From: Actinacidiphila bryophytorum
GTDB lineage: Bacteria > Actinomycetota > Actinomycetes > Streptomycetales > Streptomycetaceae
Direction of reading: 5' to 3'
Length of the DNA: 64,000 nt
NCBI RefSeq assembly: GCF_016916835.1
Contig: NZ_JAFFIX010000027.1
Span: 1-64,000, forward strand
Below are positions 24,601 to 33,660 of this stretch, in pieces. The position numbers and the translations under genes were made by a program. The notes under the pieces were generated by a model. It did not search any database and was not told where the DNA came from. It saw only the letters and a program-made list of their open reading frames with translations. The first letter of the stretch is position 1; each line of letters begins with the position of its first letter.

Positions 24601-25758
24601 GTGGACGAGGTCCTGCTGCGGAACCTGACGCCGAGCGTGCTCGGCGTCCTGGTCCGGCGCGGCGCGGACTTCGCGGCGGCCGAGGACGCCGTGCAGGACG
24701 CGCTCGTGGAGGCGGTACGCGGCTGGCCGGCGGACCCGCCGCGGGACCCCAAGGGGTGGCTGATCACCGTGGCCTGGCGGCGTTACGTGGATGCCGCCAG
24801 GTCGGAGGCGGCCCGCCGCAGGCGGGAGGACCGGGCGGAGGAGGAACCGCCGCCCGGCCCGGTGTCCACCGCCGACGACACGCTCCAGCTGTACTTCCTG
24901 TGCGCCCACCCCTCCCTGACGCCGTCCTCCGCGGTGGCGCTCACGCTGCGTGCGGTCGGCGGGCTCACGACGCGGCAGATCGCCCGCGCCTACCTCGTAC
25001 CCGAGGCGACGATGGCGCAGAGAATCAGCCGCGCCAAGCGCACCGTCTCGGGCGTACGCCTGGACCGGCCGGGCGACGTCGCGACCGTGCTGCGGGTCCT
25101 CTACCTGGTCTTCAACGAGGGCTACTCCGGCGACCTCGACCTCGCCGCGGAGGCGATCCGGCTGACCAGGCAGCTGTCCGCCGCGATCGACCACCCGGAG
25201 GTCGCGGGCCTGCTCGCGCTGATGCTGCTGCACCACGCCCGGCACGCCACCAGGACCGCACCCGACGGCTCCCTGGTGCCGCTGGCCGAACAGGACCGCA
25301 GCCGGTGGGACACCGCGATGATCGCCGAGGGCGTGGACGTCCTGCAGGCGGCGCTGGCCCGCGACCGGCTGGGCGAGTTCCAGGCGCAGGCGGCCGTCGC
25401 GGCGCTGCACGCGGACGCGCAGGCGGCGGAGGAGACGGACTGGGTGCAGATCGTCGAGTGGTACGACGAGCTGGTGCGGCTGACCGACAGCCCGGTCGTA
25501 CGGCTGAACCGCGCGGTGGCCGTCGGCGAGGCGGACGGCCCCCGGGCGGGCCTCGCCGCACTGGCCGCACTCCCCGGCGACCTGCCCCGGTACGCGGCGG
25601 CGTCGGCGTACCTCCACGAGCGGGCCGGCGACCTCCGCGCCGCCGCCCGCCTGTACGCCGACGCCGCCCACCAGGCCCCGTCCCTGCCCGAACGCACCCA
25701 CCTGACCCGCCAGGCGGCCCGCCTGAACGCGCTGCTGGGGGACGGGGGCGATGGCTGA
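24601..25758 (+). CDS. ECF42-type RNA polymerase sigma factor with TPR-like C-terminal extension
   Basis: The 385-residue protein has sigma region 2 (AAAEDAVQDALVEAVRGWPA and GWLITVAWRRYVDAARSE) and a region 4 helix-turn-helix (LTTRQIARAYLVPEATMAQRI). A 200-residue helical extension follows, with VLYLVFNEGYSGDLDLAAEA and repeats such as WYDELVRLTDSPVVRLNRAV. That extension defines the ECF42 group, which has no anti-sigma factor and is controlled through the extension. The YCII partner lies upstream. GTG 24601 has no clear ribosome binding site and probably relies on coupling. Confidence 0.92.
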   Translation: MDEVLLRNLTPSVLGVLVRRGADFAAAEDAVQDALVEAVRGWPADPPRDPKGWLITVAWRRYVDAARSEAARRRREDRAEEEPPPGPVSTADDTLQLYFLCAHPSLTPSSAVALTLRAVGGLTTRQIARAYLVPEATMAQRISRAKRTVSGVRLDRPGDVATVLRVLYLVFNEGYSGDLDLAAEAIRLTRQLSAAIDHPEVAGLLALMLLHHARHATRTAPDGSLVPLAEQDRSRWDTAMIAEGVDVLQAALARDRLGEFQAQAAVAALHADAQAAEETDWVQIVEWYDELVRLTDSPVVRLNRAVAVGEADGPRAGLAALAALPGDLPRYAAASAYLHERAGDLRAAARLYADAAHQAPSLPERTHLTRQAARLNALLGDGGDG

Positions 25759-25773
25759 GCGCGCCGACGGCGG

Positions 25774-26170
25774 GTGCGGGGCGGTCGGGGCGCACGTGGG
25801 CGCTCGCGGTCCGCGGGGTGCGTGAGCCGTGCGGCGGTAGCTGAACGCCCACGGTGTACGTTGCCGCTCGCGGCCGGGGCGTAGGTGAGCGCTCGCCGGG
25901 GGAGCCAGGCGGGGCTGGCGTACGTGAGCGCTCGTCGCTGGTGCGGGGCGGTCGGGGTGCACGCGAGCGCTCGCGGTCCGCGGGGTGCGTGAGCCGTGCG
26001 GCGGTAGCTGAACGCCCACGGCGTACGTTGCCGCTCGCGGCCGGGGCGTAGGTGAGCGATCGCCGGGGGAGCCAGGCAGCGCTGGCGGACGTGAGCGCTC
26101 GTCGCTGGTGCCGGGCGGCGACGGCGCATGTGACCGCCCGCAGCAGGAGCTGGATTCCCGCTGCGTACGT
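25774..26170. repeat. 167-bp tandem repeat rich in GAGCGCTC palindromes
   Basis: Units run 25774-25940 and 25941-26107, with a third, partial and more diverged unit from 26108. Copies share long identical stretches such as CCGTGCGGCGGTAGCTGAAC. Each unit consists of five related sub-blocks of about 33 bp with (G/C)GTGAGCGCTCG-like cores. The period is not a multiple of three and no real gene is present. The block fills the gap between the ECF42 and DUF2786 genes. Confidence 0.92.
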
Positions 26171-26230
26171 GAGCCCCCGGCGGCCCGCCCTGTGCGGCCG
26201 CCGCACGCACCGCCCGCCCGCCCGGCCAGC

Positions 26231-26243
26231 GACAATGGTCGGG
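26231..26243 (+). promoter_or_regulatory. -10 element of a probable leaderless DUF2786 transcript
   Basis: GACAAT is followed by exactly 6 nt (GGTCGG) and GTG 26243, the geometry of leaderless actinobacterial mRNAs. No ribosome binding site precedes the start. Confidence 0.45.
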
Positions 26244-27280
26244 TGGAGGACAGATTCGGTGAGGCGCTCGCCCGGGCCGCGCGCGGGGGTGACGACGACG
26301 TGGACGCCGCCGCGTCCGTTCTGGCGGCAGACGCCGACTGGGACGCGGCCGCCGCGCGGGCCGCGGAGCGCACCGTGGCGGACTGCGAGCGCCGCGGCTG
26401 GGAGCCGCAGGACCTGCTGCGGATGGCCGGCCGGGAGCTGACCCCGCTGCACCGGCGGCTGGCGGGCGCGCTCGCCGGCGAAGGCACCGGCGACGGCACC
26501 GGCCTGGGCGCCTTCGCCCGGGCCGAACGGCTCGACCGCTTCTCCGCGGCGGCCGCGTACGTCGAGCTGCTGCGCCTGTACGTCCGCCTCCCGGCGATCC
26601 CCGCGCTGGTGGCGGCCCCGCCCGGGGAGTCCGCGGCGCCGCCGAAGATGCTGGCCCGTATCCGGGCGCTGCTGGCGAAGGCGGAGTCGACCGGCTACCC
26701 GGACGAGGCGGAGGCCCTGTCGGCGAAGGCCCAGCACCTGATGGCCCGGCACAGCATCGACGCGGCGCTGCTCGCCGCGTCCCACGACGGCGTGAGCGGC
26801 GCCGGCGCCGGCGCCCGCCGCATCGGCGTCGAGCGGCCGTACGAGGGCGCGAAGGCCCTCTTGCTGGACGCAGTCGCCGCGGCGAACCGCTGCCAGTCGG
26901 TGTGGTCGTCGGAACTGGGCTTCTCCACGGTCGTCGGCCACGCCCCCGACCTCGACGCCGTCGAACTCCTCTACACCTCCCTGCTGGTGCAGGCCGACCG
27001 CGCCCTGCACCGCGGCCGTACGTCCCGCTCCCGCGACTTCCGCGAGTCCTTCCTGATCGCCTACGCGTCCCGTATCCGCACCCGGTTGGGCGAGGCGACC
27101 GCCGAGGAGGAGTCCGCGGCGCCGCCCGACCTCCTTCCCGCCCTGGCCTCCCGCGCCCTCGCGGTCGAGGACACCACCCGCCGCCTCTTCCCGACCACGA
27201 CCACCTCCCGCCTGCGCGCCCGCGACGCATCCGGCTGGGAGCACGGCGAATCCGCCGCGGACAGCGCCCACTTGCACTGA
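26243..27280 (+). CDS. DUF2786 domain protein
   Basis: The 345-residue cytosolic protein carries the DUF2786 core: KMLARIRALLAKAESTGYPD and EAEALSAKAQHLMARHSID, near residues 137-175. A helical N-terminus precedes it and a domain with SFLIAYASRIRTRLGEA follows. The function of this actinobacterial and phage-associated family is unknown. GTG 26243 is the likely start because the next in-frame options lie inside the tandem repeat. The gene has normal high-GC codon use and stands alone. Confidence 0.85.
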   Translation: MEDRFGEALARAARGGDDDVDAAASVLAADADWDAAAARAAERTVADCERRGWEPQDLLRMAGRELTPLHRRLAGALAGEGTGDGTGLGAFARAERLDRFSAAAAYVELLRLYVRLPAIPALVAAPPGESAAPPKMLARIRALLAKAESTGYPDEAEALSAKAQHLMARHSIDAALLAASHDGVSGAGAGARRIGVERPYEGAKALLLDAVAAANRCQSVWSSELGFSTVVGHAPDLDAVELLYTSLLVQADRALHRGRTSRSRDFRESFLIAYASRIRTRLGEATAEEESAAPPDLLPALASRALAVEDTTRRLFPTTTTSRLRARDASGWEHGESAADSAHLH

Positions 27281-27380
27281 CGGCCCCGGCCGGCACGGCA
27301 CCAACCTGCGGCCGTTGGGGATCTGTTGGTGACGGCTCGTAGCGTCGTGCCACGCGGCGGACGGCGCCGGGGCCGCCCGA

Positions 27381-27539
27381 TCACGGGGCAGGCCCCGGCC
27401 CGTCCGTGCCCGCGCGGGCGTCCTCCAGTGCCGCAAGCCACGCGACGCACTCCTGGATGCGCTGCGGCAGCAGGTGGGAGCGGGCCAGGTCGAGGCAGGC
27501 CTGCCAGCAGTCGCAGTCGGCCGACCCGATTCCCCTCAC
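27381..27539 (-). CDS. Small 52-residue protein coupled to Nudix gene
   Basis: The frame starts GTG 27539 overlapping the Nudix stop as GTGA and reads RGIGSADCDCWQACLDLARS, then LLPQRIQECVAWLAALEDA. Composition is that of a genuine folded or helical peptide with four Cys (two near the start as CDC). No family is recognised. Coupling suggests it accompanies the Nudix hydrolase. Confidence 0.5.
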   Translation of the reverse strand: MRGIGSADCDCWQACLDLARSHLLPQRIQECVAWLAALEDARAGTDGPGPAP

Positions 27540-28009
27540 GGGCGGAGGAGTTGCGCCAGGGGTTCGCGGATGTCGGCGGGGTGGAGGTTGAGGGGGGCGA
27601 AGTCGGCGGGGGTGGCCCAGAGCAGCTCGAAGCTGTTGTCGGGCGAGTGTTCCTGGGCCTCGGGGCCGGACAGGGTGGGTGTGCCGGTGACGTCGGCGAC
27701 GAGGAAGTACGAGGCCGGGCGGCCGTTGTGCCGCCCGGTCCACAGCAGCCGGTCGATACGTCCTTCGAGGCTGGTCTCCTCGGTCAACTCCCGCAGGGCG
27801 GCGTCTTCGGCGGACTCCCCGTCCTCGACGTGACCGCCGACCAGGACGGCGTAGTGATGCCCGGGGCACGTGGGCCCCGGGCATCCGGTGGCCTCGCACA
27901 TCACGCAGTCGCCGTACCTCTCGTGCCTGAGGTAGCGCTTGATGACCAGCGCACGCGAACCATCGACGACAACGGCGACCGCTCTGGGTATCGGCATGCC
28001 GCCGAGCAT
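27536..28009 (-). CDS. Nudix hydrolase with a cysteine-rich insertion
   Basis: The 157-residue protein has the full Nudix box at about 57-79, from Gly-Gly-His-Val-Glu-Asp to RELTEETS, matching GX5EX7REUXEEXGU. It hydrolyses a nucleoside diphosphate linked to another moiety; the substrate is unknown. Ahead of the box a CVMCEATGCPGPTC segment (C-X2-C-X4-C-X4-C) could bind zinc, which is not typical of short Nudix enzymes. ATG 28009 or ATG 27997 may be the start. The stop overlaps the next small gene. Confidence 0.88.
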   Translation of the reverse strand: MLGGMPIPRAVAVVVDGSRALVIKRYLRHERYGDCVMCEATGCPGPTCPGHHYAVLVGGHVEDGESAEDAALRELTEETSLEGRIDRLLWTGRHNGRPASYFLVADVTGTPTLSGPEAQEHSPDNSFELLWATPADFAPLNLHPADIREPLAQLLRP

Positions 28010-28026
28010 GCCAGCCGACGGGCCGA

Positions 28027-28800
28027 TCAGGTCAGCTTCTTGAGCTGAGCGGTGAGGACCTGCGGGGGGATCTGGGCGGGTTGGGCGCCTGGGGCGGGGA
28101 TGGAGAAGGACGAGAAGGACACGAGGGTCGCGCCGACGCGGACCACGACGTAGATCTCCTGGGTCGGTGGCATCAACGCGGAGTCACCGTCCGACATGCC
28201 GGGGATGGACTGGTCCATCCGGTAGGAGACCGCTTCGTCGCCGAGGCGCGGGTCGGGAAGGGCCGTGACGTTCTTGTAGGTGTAGGTGTCGCCGGTGACG
28301 GTGCCGACGAAGGCGGTGCAGGCGCCCAGGGACTTGCGGAGGTCGGCGATGCCCTGGGCCGCGGTGGTCTTGGTGTATGAGGCGAGAGTGACGATGGTCT
28401 GCTGGCCGTCCTCGGTGGACGTGTCCTCGGCGGCCTGGACGACTCGTCCGGTGGTGGCGGGGTAGGCGGTGACGGACTTGGTCATGTCGTAAAGGGGCTG
28501 GCAGCCCTCGGCGGTTATGAGGGTGCGGTGATCGACGTCGAGGCGGCCCACTGGTTTGCCCTTGCCTGCGATGGTCTCGACGCTGTAGTTGGTGAGGTCG
28601 GCCGGAACCAGAGCCGCCTGGTCCAGCTCCTGCTGGCTGAGTACGTGCTCGGGAGCCTCCTCGGCCGCCGGTGCAGACGTCTGCTTGCGCTGCGGCGAGT
28701 CGCTGCTGTCGGCGGCGCCATCCGACCCGCACCCGGCCAGCACCCCCAGCGCTGCGACCACCCCGACTGCGGCCAGGCGCAGTGTCATCTTGCGGTTCAT
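28027..28800 (-). CDS. Lipoprotein of unknown function
   Basis: The 257-residue protein starts MNRKMTLRLAAVG with a lipobox LAGC near Cys23, so it should be a membrane-anchored exported lipoprotein. A Ser/Ala/Pro-rich linker is followed by a compact domain with two Cys (EGCQPLYDMTKSVTAYP and SLGACTAFVG) that may form a disulfide. The pattern recalls PknH-like or DUF5642-type sensor domains, but I cannot assign it. ATG 28800 is preceded by GAGG. The gene lies downstream of the secreted LamG/FG-GAP protein gene on the same strand, separated by a terminator-like hairpin. Confidence 0.8.
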   Translation of the reverse strand: MNRKMTLRLAAVGVVAALGVLAGCGSDGAADSSDSPQRKQTSAPAAEEAPEHVLSQQELDQAALVPADLTNYSVETIAGKGKPVGRLDVDHRTLITAEGCQPLYDMTKSVTAYPATTGRVVQAAEDTSTEDGQQTIVTLASYTKTTAAQGIADLRKSLGACTAFVGTVTGDTYTYKNVTALPDPRLGDEAVSYRMDQSIPGMSDGDSALMPPTQEIYVVVRVGATLVSFSSFSIPAPGAQPAQIPPQVLTAQLKKLT

Positions 28801-28841
28801 ATTTCGCGTCCTCATCTTCTGAGCTCTCGGTACTGCACTTG

Positions 28842-28891
28842 CCCCGGCGGGGCCGGGCGCCGTCACCGGACGGCACCCGGCCCCGCCGGGG
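28842..28891 (-). terminator. Long hairpin after the LamG/FG-GAP gene
   Basis: Arms of 23 nt pair with one mismatch around ACCG: CCCCGGCGGGGCCGGG on the left, CCCGGCCCCGCCGGGG on the right. The hairpin begins 25 bp past the stop of the reverse-strand gene. Confidence 0.75.
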
Positions 28892-28916
28892 GGTGTGGTG
28901 GTCGGGCGGGAGGTGC

Positions 28917-31900
28917 TTACCAGCTGTTGCCGATTTGGATGCGGGTGCTGAAGGCCGTTGCGGTGCGGGGGTAGAGCCAGAGGTCTCCGTTGGGGTCGCG
29001 GGCGATGAGGTCGGGGTTGGTGTCGGCGTTGAAGTTCCCGATGCCGGCGAAGGTGTAGTTGCTCCAGCCGGTGCCGATCTGTACGCGGGTGCCGACGTCG
29101 TTGCTGCCGTTGCCCGGGTAGTTCCACAGGAGACCGGCGGGGTCGCGGGCGATGACGTCGAGGTTGCCGTCCTCGTCGATGTCGGCGATGCCGGCGAAGG
29201 TGTAGTCGGTCCAGCCGGTGCCGAGTTGGAGGCGGGTGCCGATGCCGGCTCCTGAGCCGGTGCCCGGGTAGAGCCAGAGGTCTCCGTTGGTGTCGCGGGC
29301 GATGAGGTCGGATTTGCCGTCCTTGTTGAAGTCGCCGACGCCGGCGAACGCGTAGCCGCTCCAGTTGCCGGTGAACGCGATGCTGGGGGTGAGCAGGTCG
29401 TGGCCTGCGTCGCCTGGATACAGACGCAGAGTCCCGTTGGGCGCGAGGGCGACGACGTCGGGGTAGCCGTCCTTGGTGAAGTCGGCGATCCCGGCGAAGG
29501 TGTAGCCGGTGAATCCGCTGCCGATGTAGAGGTTGTCCGCAGCGAACCCGGCGCTGCCGTTCCCCTGGTAGATCCACAGGTTGCCGGATCCGTCGGCGGC
29601 GACCAGATCGGCCTTCCCGTCGCCGCTGAAGTCGGCGACGTCGCTGAAGGTGTACGGACCGGCGGGCAGCGGGAGGTTCGCCATGGTGGCGACCTCGTCG
29701 GTGGTCAGGACCGTACCGTTCCAGGTCTGCGCGTCGGAAATGCTGCCACTGAAGTAGGAGGCGCGTGCGCCGTTGTTGAGGTTGTTCCCGAGCGTGAACT
29801 GGCCGGTGAATCCGGACACGGCGGTGTGGGTGCCGTGTGCCATGAGCCGGTCGTCGACGTACAGGTCGGTTGCCTTGGTGGCGGGGTTGTAAGTGACGGT
29901 CAGGTGTGCCCATTGGCCGACGACTGCGGTGCCGCCGGCGATGCAGTCGTAGGCGCGGGTGGTGTCGGACGTGGCCATGCAGAAGGACCACTCGCGGTTG
30001 GACTGGGCGTACAGCAGGAATCCGGAATTCTTGGTGCCGTCCTGGGAGGCAATGACGCCGCCGATCGCGGAGGGCTTGGCCCACAGGGACAGCGAGAACG
30101 ATGATGACATCGACAGCGCCGCGCCGGTGCTCATCGATCCGGTGCCGTCCAGCGTCAGGACGTTGCCGAGGGCGTCGTCGGCGTCCCAGGTGGCTCCGGA
30201 TGCCGAGCCGGTGAGCGCCAGGTTTCCGCTGGTGTCGACGGCGGTGCTGGCGGTGCTGCCGCCGGCGCCGTCGTCCAGCGGCCAAGCGTGGTCCGGGCTG
30301 GAGATCTTCTGCCCGGTCTGTGCGGTGAGTGCGGTGCCGTCGAAGAGGTACGCGGTGGCATTGCCGTTGGCGTCGACCTTCCGCAGATCCGGGATGCCGT
30401 CACCGTTGAGGTCGGCGGCCTGCAGGATCGGTGCGGCGGCGCTTGTCCAGCCGCCAGTGGCGAGCTGGACCGGGGTCACGGGGCCTTCCGCGGCGAGGGT
30501 CTGGAGGTCGGTGGGGCTGTAGTAGTAAAGGGCACCGGTGGTGGCACCACGGGCGAACATCCCTGGCAGGCCGTCGGTGAGGGCGGTGGTGATGTTCCAG
30601 TCGGCCCAGTCTCCGTTCCCAGTGGGATTGGTGTGCGACAGGGTCAGGGGGTCATCGAGCCCGGCGAACAGGCCGGGAGACGGGGCGGAGTCTTCGTCGA
30701 TGAGGTTTCCGTTGACGACCAGCAGCAGGTCGGGAAAGCCCTGGAACACGCCTCCGTTGACGGATTTGTAGAGCTTCCCGCCGCTGGCGACGGCGGTGGC
30801 CAAATGCCCGTCGCTGTCCTGGAAGGCGAGGGTCGAGATGTCGGTCTGGTTGCCGCTGGTGGGTGACAGGGCCGTCCCGTCGCCGTTGCCGTAGAGAATC
30901 GAGCCTCTACCGGTAGCGGGGTTGTAGTCGAGGACGTCGTTGAATCCGGCGCCAGTGGCGAAGTGGCCGGTGATGGCCTGCGTGTCGTCCCAATCGCGGG
31001 GCGTACCGCCGAGATTCGGGCCTTGGGCACCGATGTTGGTGACACTCGCGGAGATCTGGCCGGCGTCGGGGATGTGAGCGAGCCAGTATCCGCTGGGCAG
31101 TCCGGCCTGGGCACCGACCGTGGTGAGGTCCGGGTGGCCGTCGCCGGTCAGGTCGCCCTCGGGGGCGGTGGCGGCGGGAGTGGCGTTGAGAATGCAGTTC
31201 GCGGTGTCGCCGATGTTGCCGCCGATGGAGGCGGCGGTAACGGTGAGGACGTTCGTGCCCCGGGTGGGCGTGACGCTGATGCTGGTGCCCGCGGTTGTCG
31301 CCGGTGCGGCGCCGTTGAGTTGGTAGAGGTAATGGCCGGGTGCCGGGACCCCGAGGTCGGTGTCGGGCGTCACTGTGAAGGTCGCGGGTTTGCCGACCTG
31401 GTATTCGAGGGCCGACTCACTGCAGTCGATGCCGGCGGCGTCAAAGACGTTGGGCGCGCCCGGATGCGTGGGGTCGAAGGTGAACGTGCAGGTCGTGGAC
31501 GAGTCCACTGATGTATAGGTGCCGTCGCTCGCGGTGACGTTCCACGACAGCTTGGTGGCCGTACTGGTGCCGAGCCAGCTCTCCAGGTTGGCCTTGGTGA
31601 GGGTGTAGACGGCCTTCGTACCCGAAGCGGCGTTGACGGTCTTGGTGGTGACGGTCGCGCCACCTGTGGTCTTGGTGACCTTGAAGGTGGCACTCAATGT
31701 GCCGCCTTCAGGATCGCTGACGCCGGCGTAGAGGGTGACGTCGCCGTCACCCATGGTTCCCCCGGTGCAGTTCCGGCTCGGCGAGGTGCTCAGCGGGCTC
31801 GGTATCGCGGGCCTGTGGTCGTAGGTGGTGGTCATCGTCATCGTCGAGTGGTCGAACTTCTTCCACCCGTACGCGTCGTCTTCGTCCGTGGCGCGCAGGC

Positions 31901-33299
31901 CCAGCGTGATGCTGGAGGCAGGGTGGTTCGCGATGGCCTGCATAGCGGTATGGGTGTCCCAGCCGACGGAGGCGGTGGGGCAGTCGGACGACCAGCCGTG
32001 CGCGGCGCTGACCGCGTCGATCTTGGTGTTCCAGGCCGGTTCGTTGTTCCAGGTCGTGCTTGACGAGATCGCGCCGGTCGTCCACAGTTCCACCGGCCTG
32101 GCGGTGCACGAGGGGGCGTAGGTCTCGGTGGCGTAGAAATGCGTCTTGTCGGGGTCGATGATCGCCCCGTAGATCCTGCTGTCGACGCTCATCCGTACGA
32201 AGGTGTGCGCCTTGTAGTAGGGCGACTGCCAGCCCTGGTAGCCGACCCGCAGGCCCACTTCGTCGGTGGTCTTCCAGAAGCTGGTGCCGGCGTAGGCCGA
32301 TGCGGTGTACGTCCAGGCCTGCGCGGAGCCGCCGGCCGTGTAGGTGGGGTCGATGTACAGCGGGTAGACCGTGGACTCGCCGGTCAGCAGGCCGGCGTCC
32401 GGGGTGAGGGCGATCGCTCCCGAGCTGTAGACGGCCTTGATCGGCGCCACGTGCGCGTCGGCTCCCGGGGCAAGGCTGCTGGATGTCTCCGGGTCGCCTG
32501 CGGTGGGTGCGTCGCTGTCTTCGGTGGCCGAGCGGATCTGTGCAGTGCCGTCGGTTCCGGTGGCGGAGTCCCACATCATGGGGGCAGGGGCGGCGAAGAC
32601 CGTGGCGCCGGTGATGTCCTTGGCCGTGAAGTTACCCGCCGCGTCGGTGGCCGGTGTGACGTTCTTGGCCGTGGTGTCGAAGGTGAGCGTGGTCAGGGCG
32701 GGATTGGCGGCCGCTGTGGCGTTCTTGACCACCAGAGTCTCGGAGAAGCCGCCCTGGTTGTCCGCGGTGACGTCGAGGTCGACCCCCGGCAGGACCTCCG
32801 AGTAGGTGGCGGTGCGCCCTGACAGGGTGGGAGCCGGGAGCGAGCCGATAGTGGCCGGCAGGGTCAGTGACAGCGACCGGTTGGTGTCCTTCATGACCGC
32901 CAGCGGCCGGGTGCCGCCGCCGGAGAGCGTCAGCGCGGTGGTGCTGAGGGCCGGTGAGACGGTGCCGTCCGCGTTGCGCACCAACGTGGCGTCCAGCGGT
33001 CTCCAAGCGCCGCCGGAGTACTTGCGCACCGGCTCGGCGGTCTGGGTGAGCGTGAACGAGCCGTCCGGGTTGGCTGTTACGGTCTCGCTCGGGCTGGTGG
33101 CGGAGTCCACGGCCACCGCCTGACCGCTTGCGACGGCTTGTGCGGAGGCATCCGCTTCGCCGGTCAGAGCTGTGGTGGGCTTCGCCGCCGATGCAGGGGC
33201 GGCGGCGTGGGCGGGCGCCGCCACGGTGGTCAGCGACAGTGCGCCGAGCGCAGTTGTCAGCACGGCGGCCAGCGCGCGCCGGGTACGAGCAGATCTCAC
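28917..33299 (-). CDS. Secreted DNRLRE / LamG / FG-GAP repeat protein
   Basis: The protein has 1460 residues from GTG 33299, with a GGGGGG ribosome binding region 8 bp upstream. A Sec signal peptide (ALAAVLTTALGALSLTTVAA, then APAHA) leads to a DNRLRE-like module (about 260-480), a section with Ig-like features, and two sets of FG-GAP/VCBS repeats (about 690-960 and 1180-1460). A LamG jelly-roll (about 990-1170, starting HAWPLDDGAGG) lies between them. The late repeats recur about every 45-50 residues as DFNKDGKSDLIARDTNGDLW, a calcium-binding beta-propeller pattern. It probably binds surface glycans or partner proteins outside the cell. It diverges from the secreted RHS gene and may act with it. 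Confidence 0.9.
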   Translation of the reverse strand: MRSARTRRALAAVLTTALGALSLTTVAAPAHAAAPASAAKPTTALTGEADASAQAVASGQAVAVDSATSPSETVTANPDGSFTLTQTAEPVRKYSGGAWRPLDATLVRNADGTVSPALSTTALTLSGGGTRPLAVMKDTNRSLSLTLPATIGSLPAPTLSGRTATYSEVLPGVDLDVTADNQGGFSETLVVKNATAAANPALTTLTFDTTAKNVTPATDAAGNFTAKDITGATVFAAPAPMMWDSATGTDGTAQIRSATEDSDAPTAGDPETSSSLAPGADAHVAPIKAVYSSGAIALTPDAGLLTGESTVYPLYIDPTYTAGGSAQAWTYTASAYAGTSFWKTTDEVGLRVGYQGWQSPYYKAHTFVRMSVDSRIYGAIIDPDKTHFYATETYAPSCTARPVELWTTGAISSSTTWNNEPAWNTKIDAVSAAHGWSSDCPTASVGWDTHTAMQAIANHPASSITLGLRATDEDDAYGWKKFDHSTMTMTTTYDHRPAIPSPLSTSPSRNCTGGTMGDGDVTLYAGVSDPEGGTLSATFKVTKTTGGATVTTKTVNAASGTKAVYTLTKANLESWLGTSTATKLSWNVTASDGTYTSVDSSTTCTFTFDPTHPGAPNVFDAAGIDCSESALEYQVGKPATFTVTPDTDLGVPAPGHYLYQLNGAAPATTAGTSISVTPTRGTNVLTVTAASIGGNIGDTANCILNATPAATAPEGDLTGDGHPDLTTVGAQAGLPSGYWLAHIPDAGQISASVTNIGAQGPNLGGTPRDWDDTQAITGHFATGAGFNDVLDYNPATGRGSILYGNGDGTALSPTSGNQTDISTLAFQDSDGHLATAVASGGKLYKSVNGGVFQGFPDLLLVVNGNLIDEDSAPSPGLFAGLDDPLTLSHTNPTGNGDWADWNITTALTDGLPGMFARGATTGALYYYSPTDLQTLAAEGPVTPVQLATGGWTSAAAPILQAADLNGDGIPDLRKVDANGNATAYLFDGTALTAQTGQKISSPDHAWPLDDGAGGSTASTAVDTSGNLALTGSASGATWDADDALGNVLTLDGTGSMSTGAALSMSSSFSLSLWAKPSAIGGVIASQDGTKNSGFLLYAQSNREWSFCMATSDTTRAYDCIAGGTAVVGQWAHLTVTYNPATKATDLYVDDRLMAHGTHTAVSGFTGQFTLGNNLNNGARASYFSGSISDAQTWNGTVLTTDEVATMANLPLPAGPYTFSDVADFSGDGKADLVAADGSGNLWIYQGNGSAGFAADNLYIGSGFTGYTFAGIADFTKDGYPDVVALAPNGTLRLYPGDAGHDLLTPSIAFTGNWSGYAFAGVGDFNKDGKSDLIARDTNGDLWLYPGTGSGAGIGTRLQLGTGWTDYTFAGIADIDEDGNLDVIARDPAGLLWNYPGNGSNDVGTRVQIGTGWSNYTFAGIGNFNADTNPDLIARDPNGDLWLYPRTATAFSTRIQIGNSW

Positions 33300-33660
33300 A
33301 GGCGGATTCCCCCCAGGATTCGTGTCAGAGCCCGACACGTGTCGAGTCGGTGGATGCGGCAACCAGTGCGGCAGCGACCGGCAGAGCATCCCCCGGACCT
33401 GGGCTTTCGTCGACACCGCACCCCGCTTGCGACGGTTTGCCGTGGAGGGAATAAGGAGCAACTGCCCCGTTTTCGCACACTTCCACCACGATGTCTTTGC
33501 GGAAACATTACATTTTCATGTACTGACATATCGGAAATGAAGCTCTCGGCTTGACCCGTTCATTCGTGCGATAGTCAACGCCGCTTCACCGGTCAGACGT
33601 GTGCCGGAAGCTCGTCATGCCTGCTCGCAGGCCGTTTGAGAGATGGGACCGGTGTAGTCC
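33300..33660. other. Divergent promoter region with an AT-rich core
   Basis: The 361-bp gap between the LamG/FG-GAP and RHS genes contains no convincing gene. Bases 33487-33580 are much more AT-rich than the surroundings (for example AACATTACATTTTCATGTAC). TTGACC at 33551-33556 with TAGTCA 15 bp later is a weak candidate promoter toward the RHS gene. Confidence 0.5.

Noticed and set aside
25774..26170. Repeat array considered as CRISPR
   Set aside because: Units are 167 bp and contiguous with no unique spacers, and no cas genes are present in the window.
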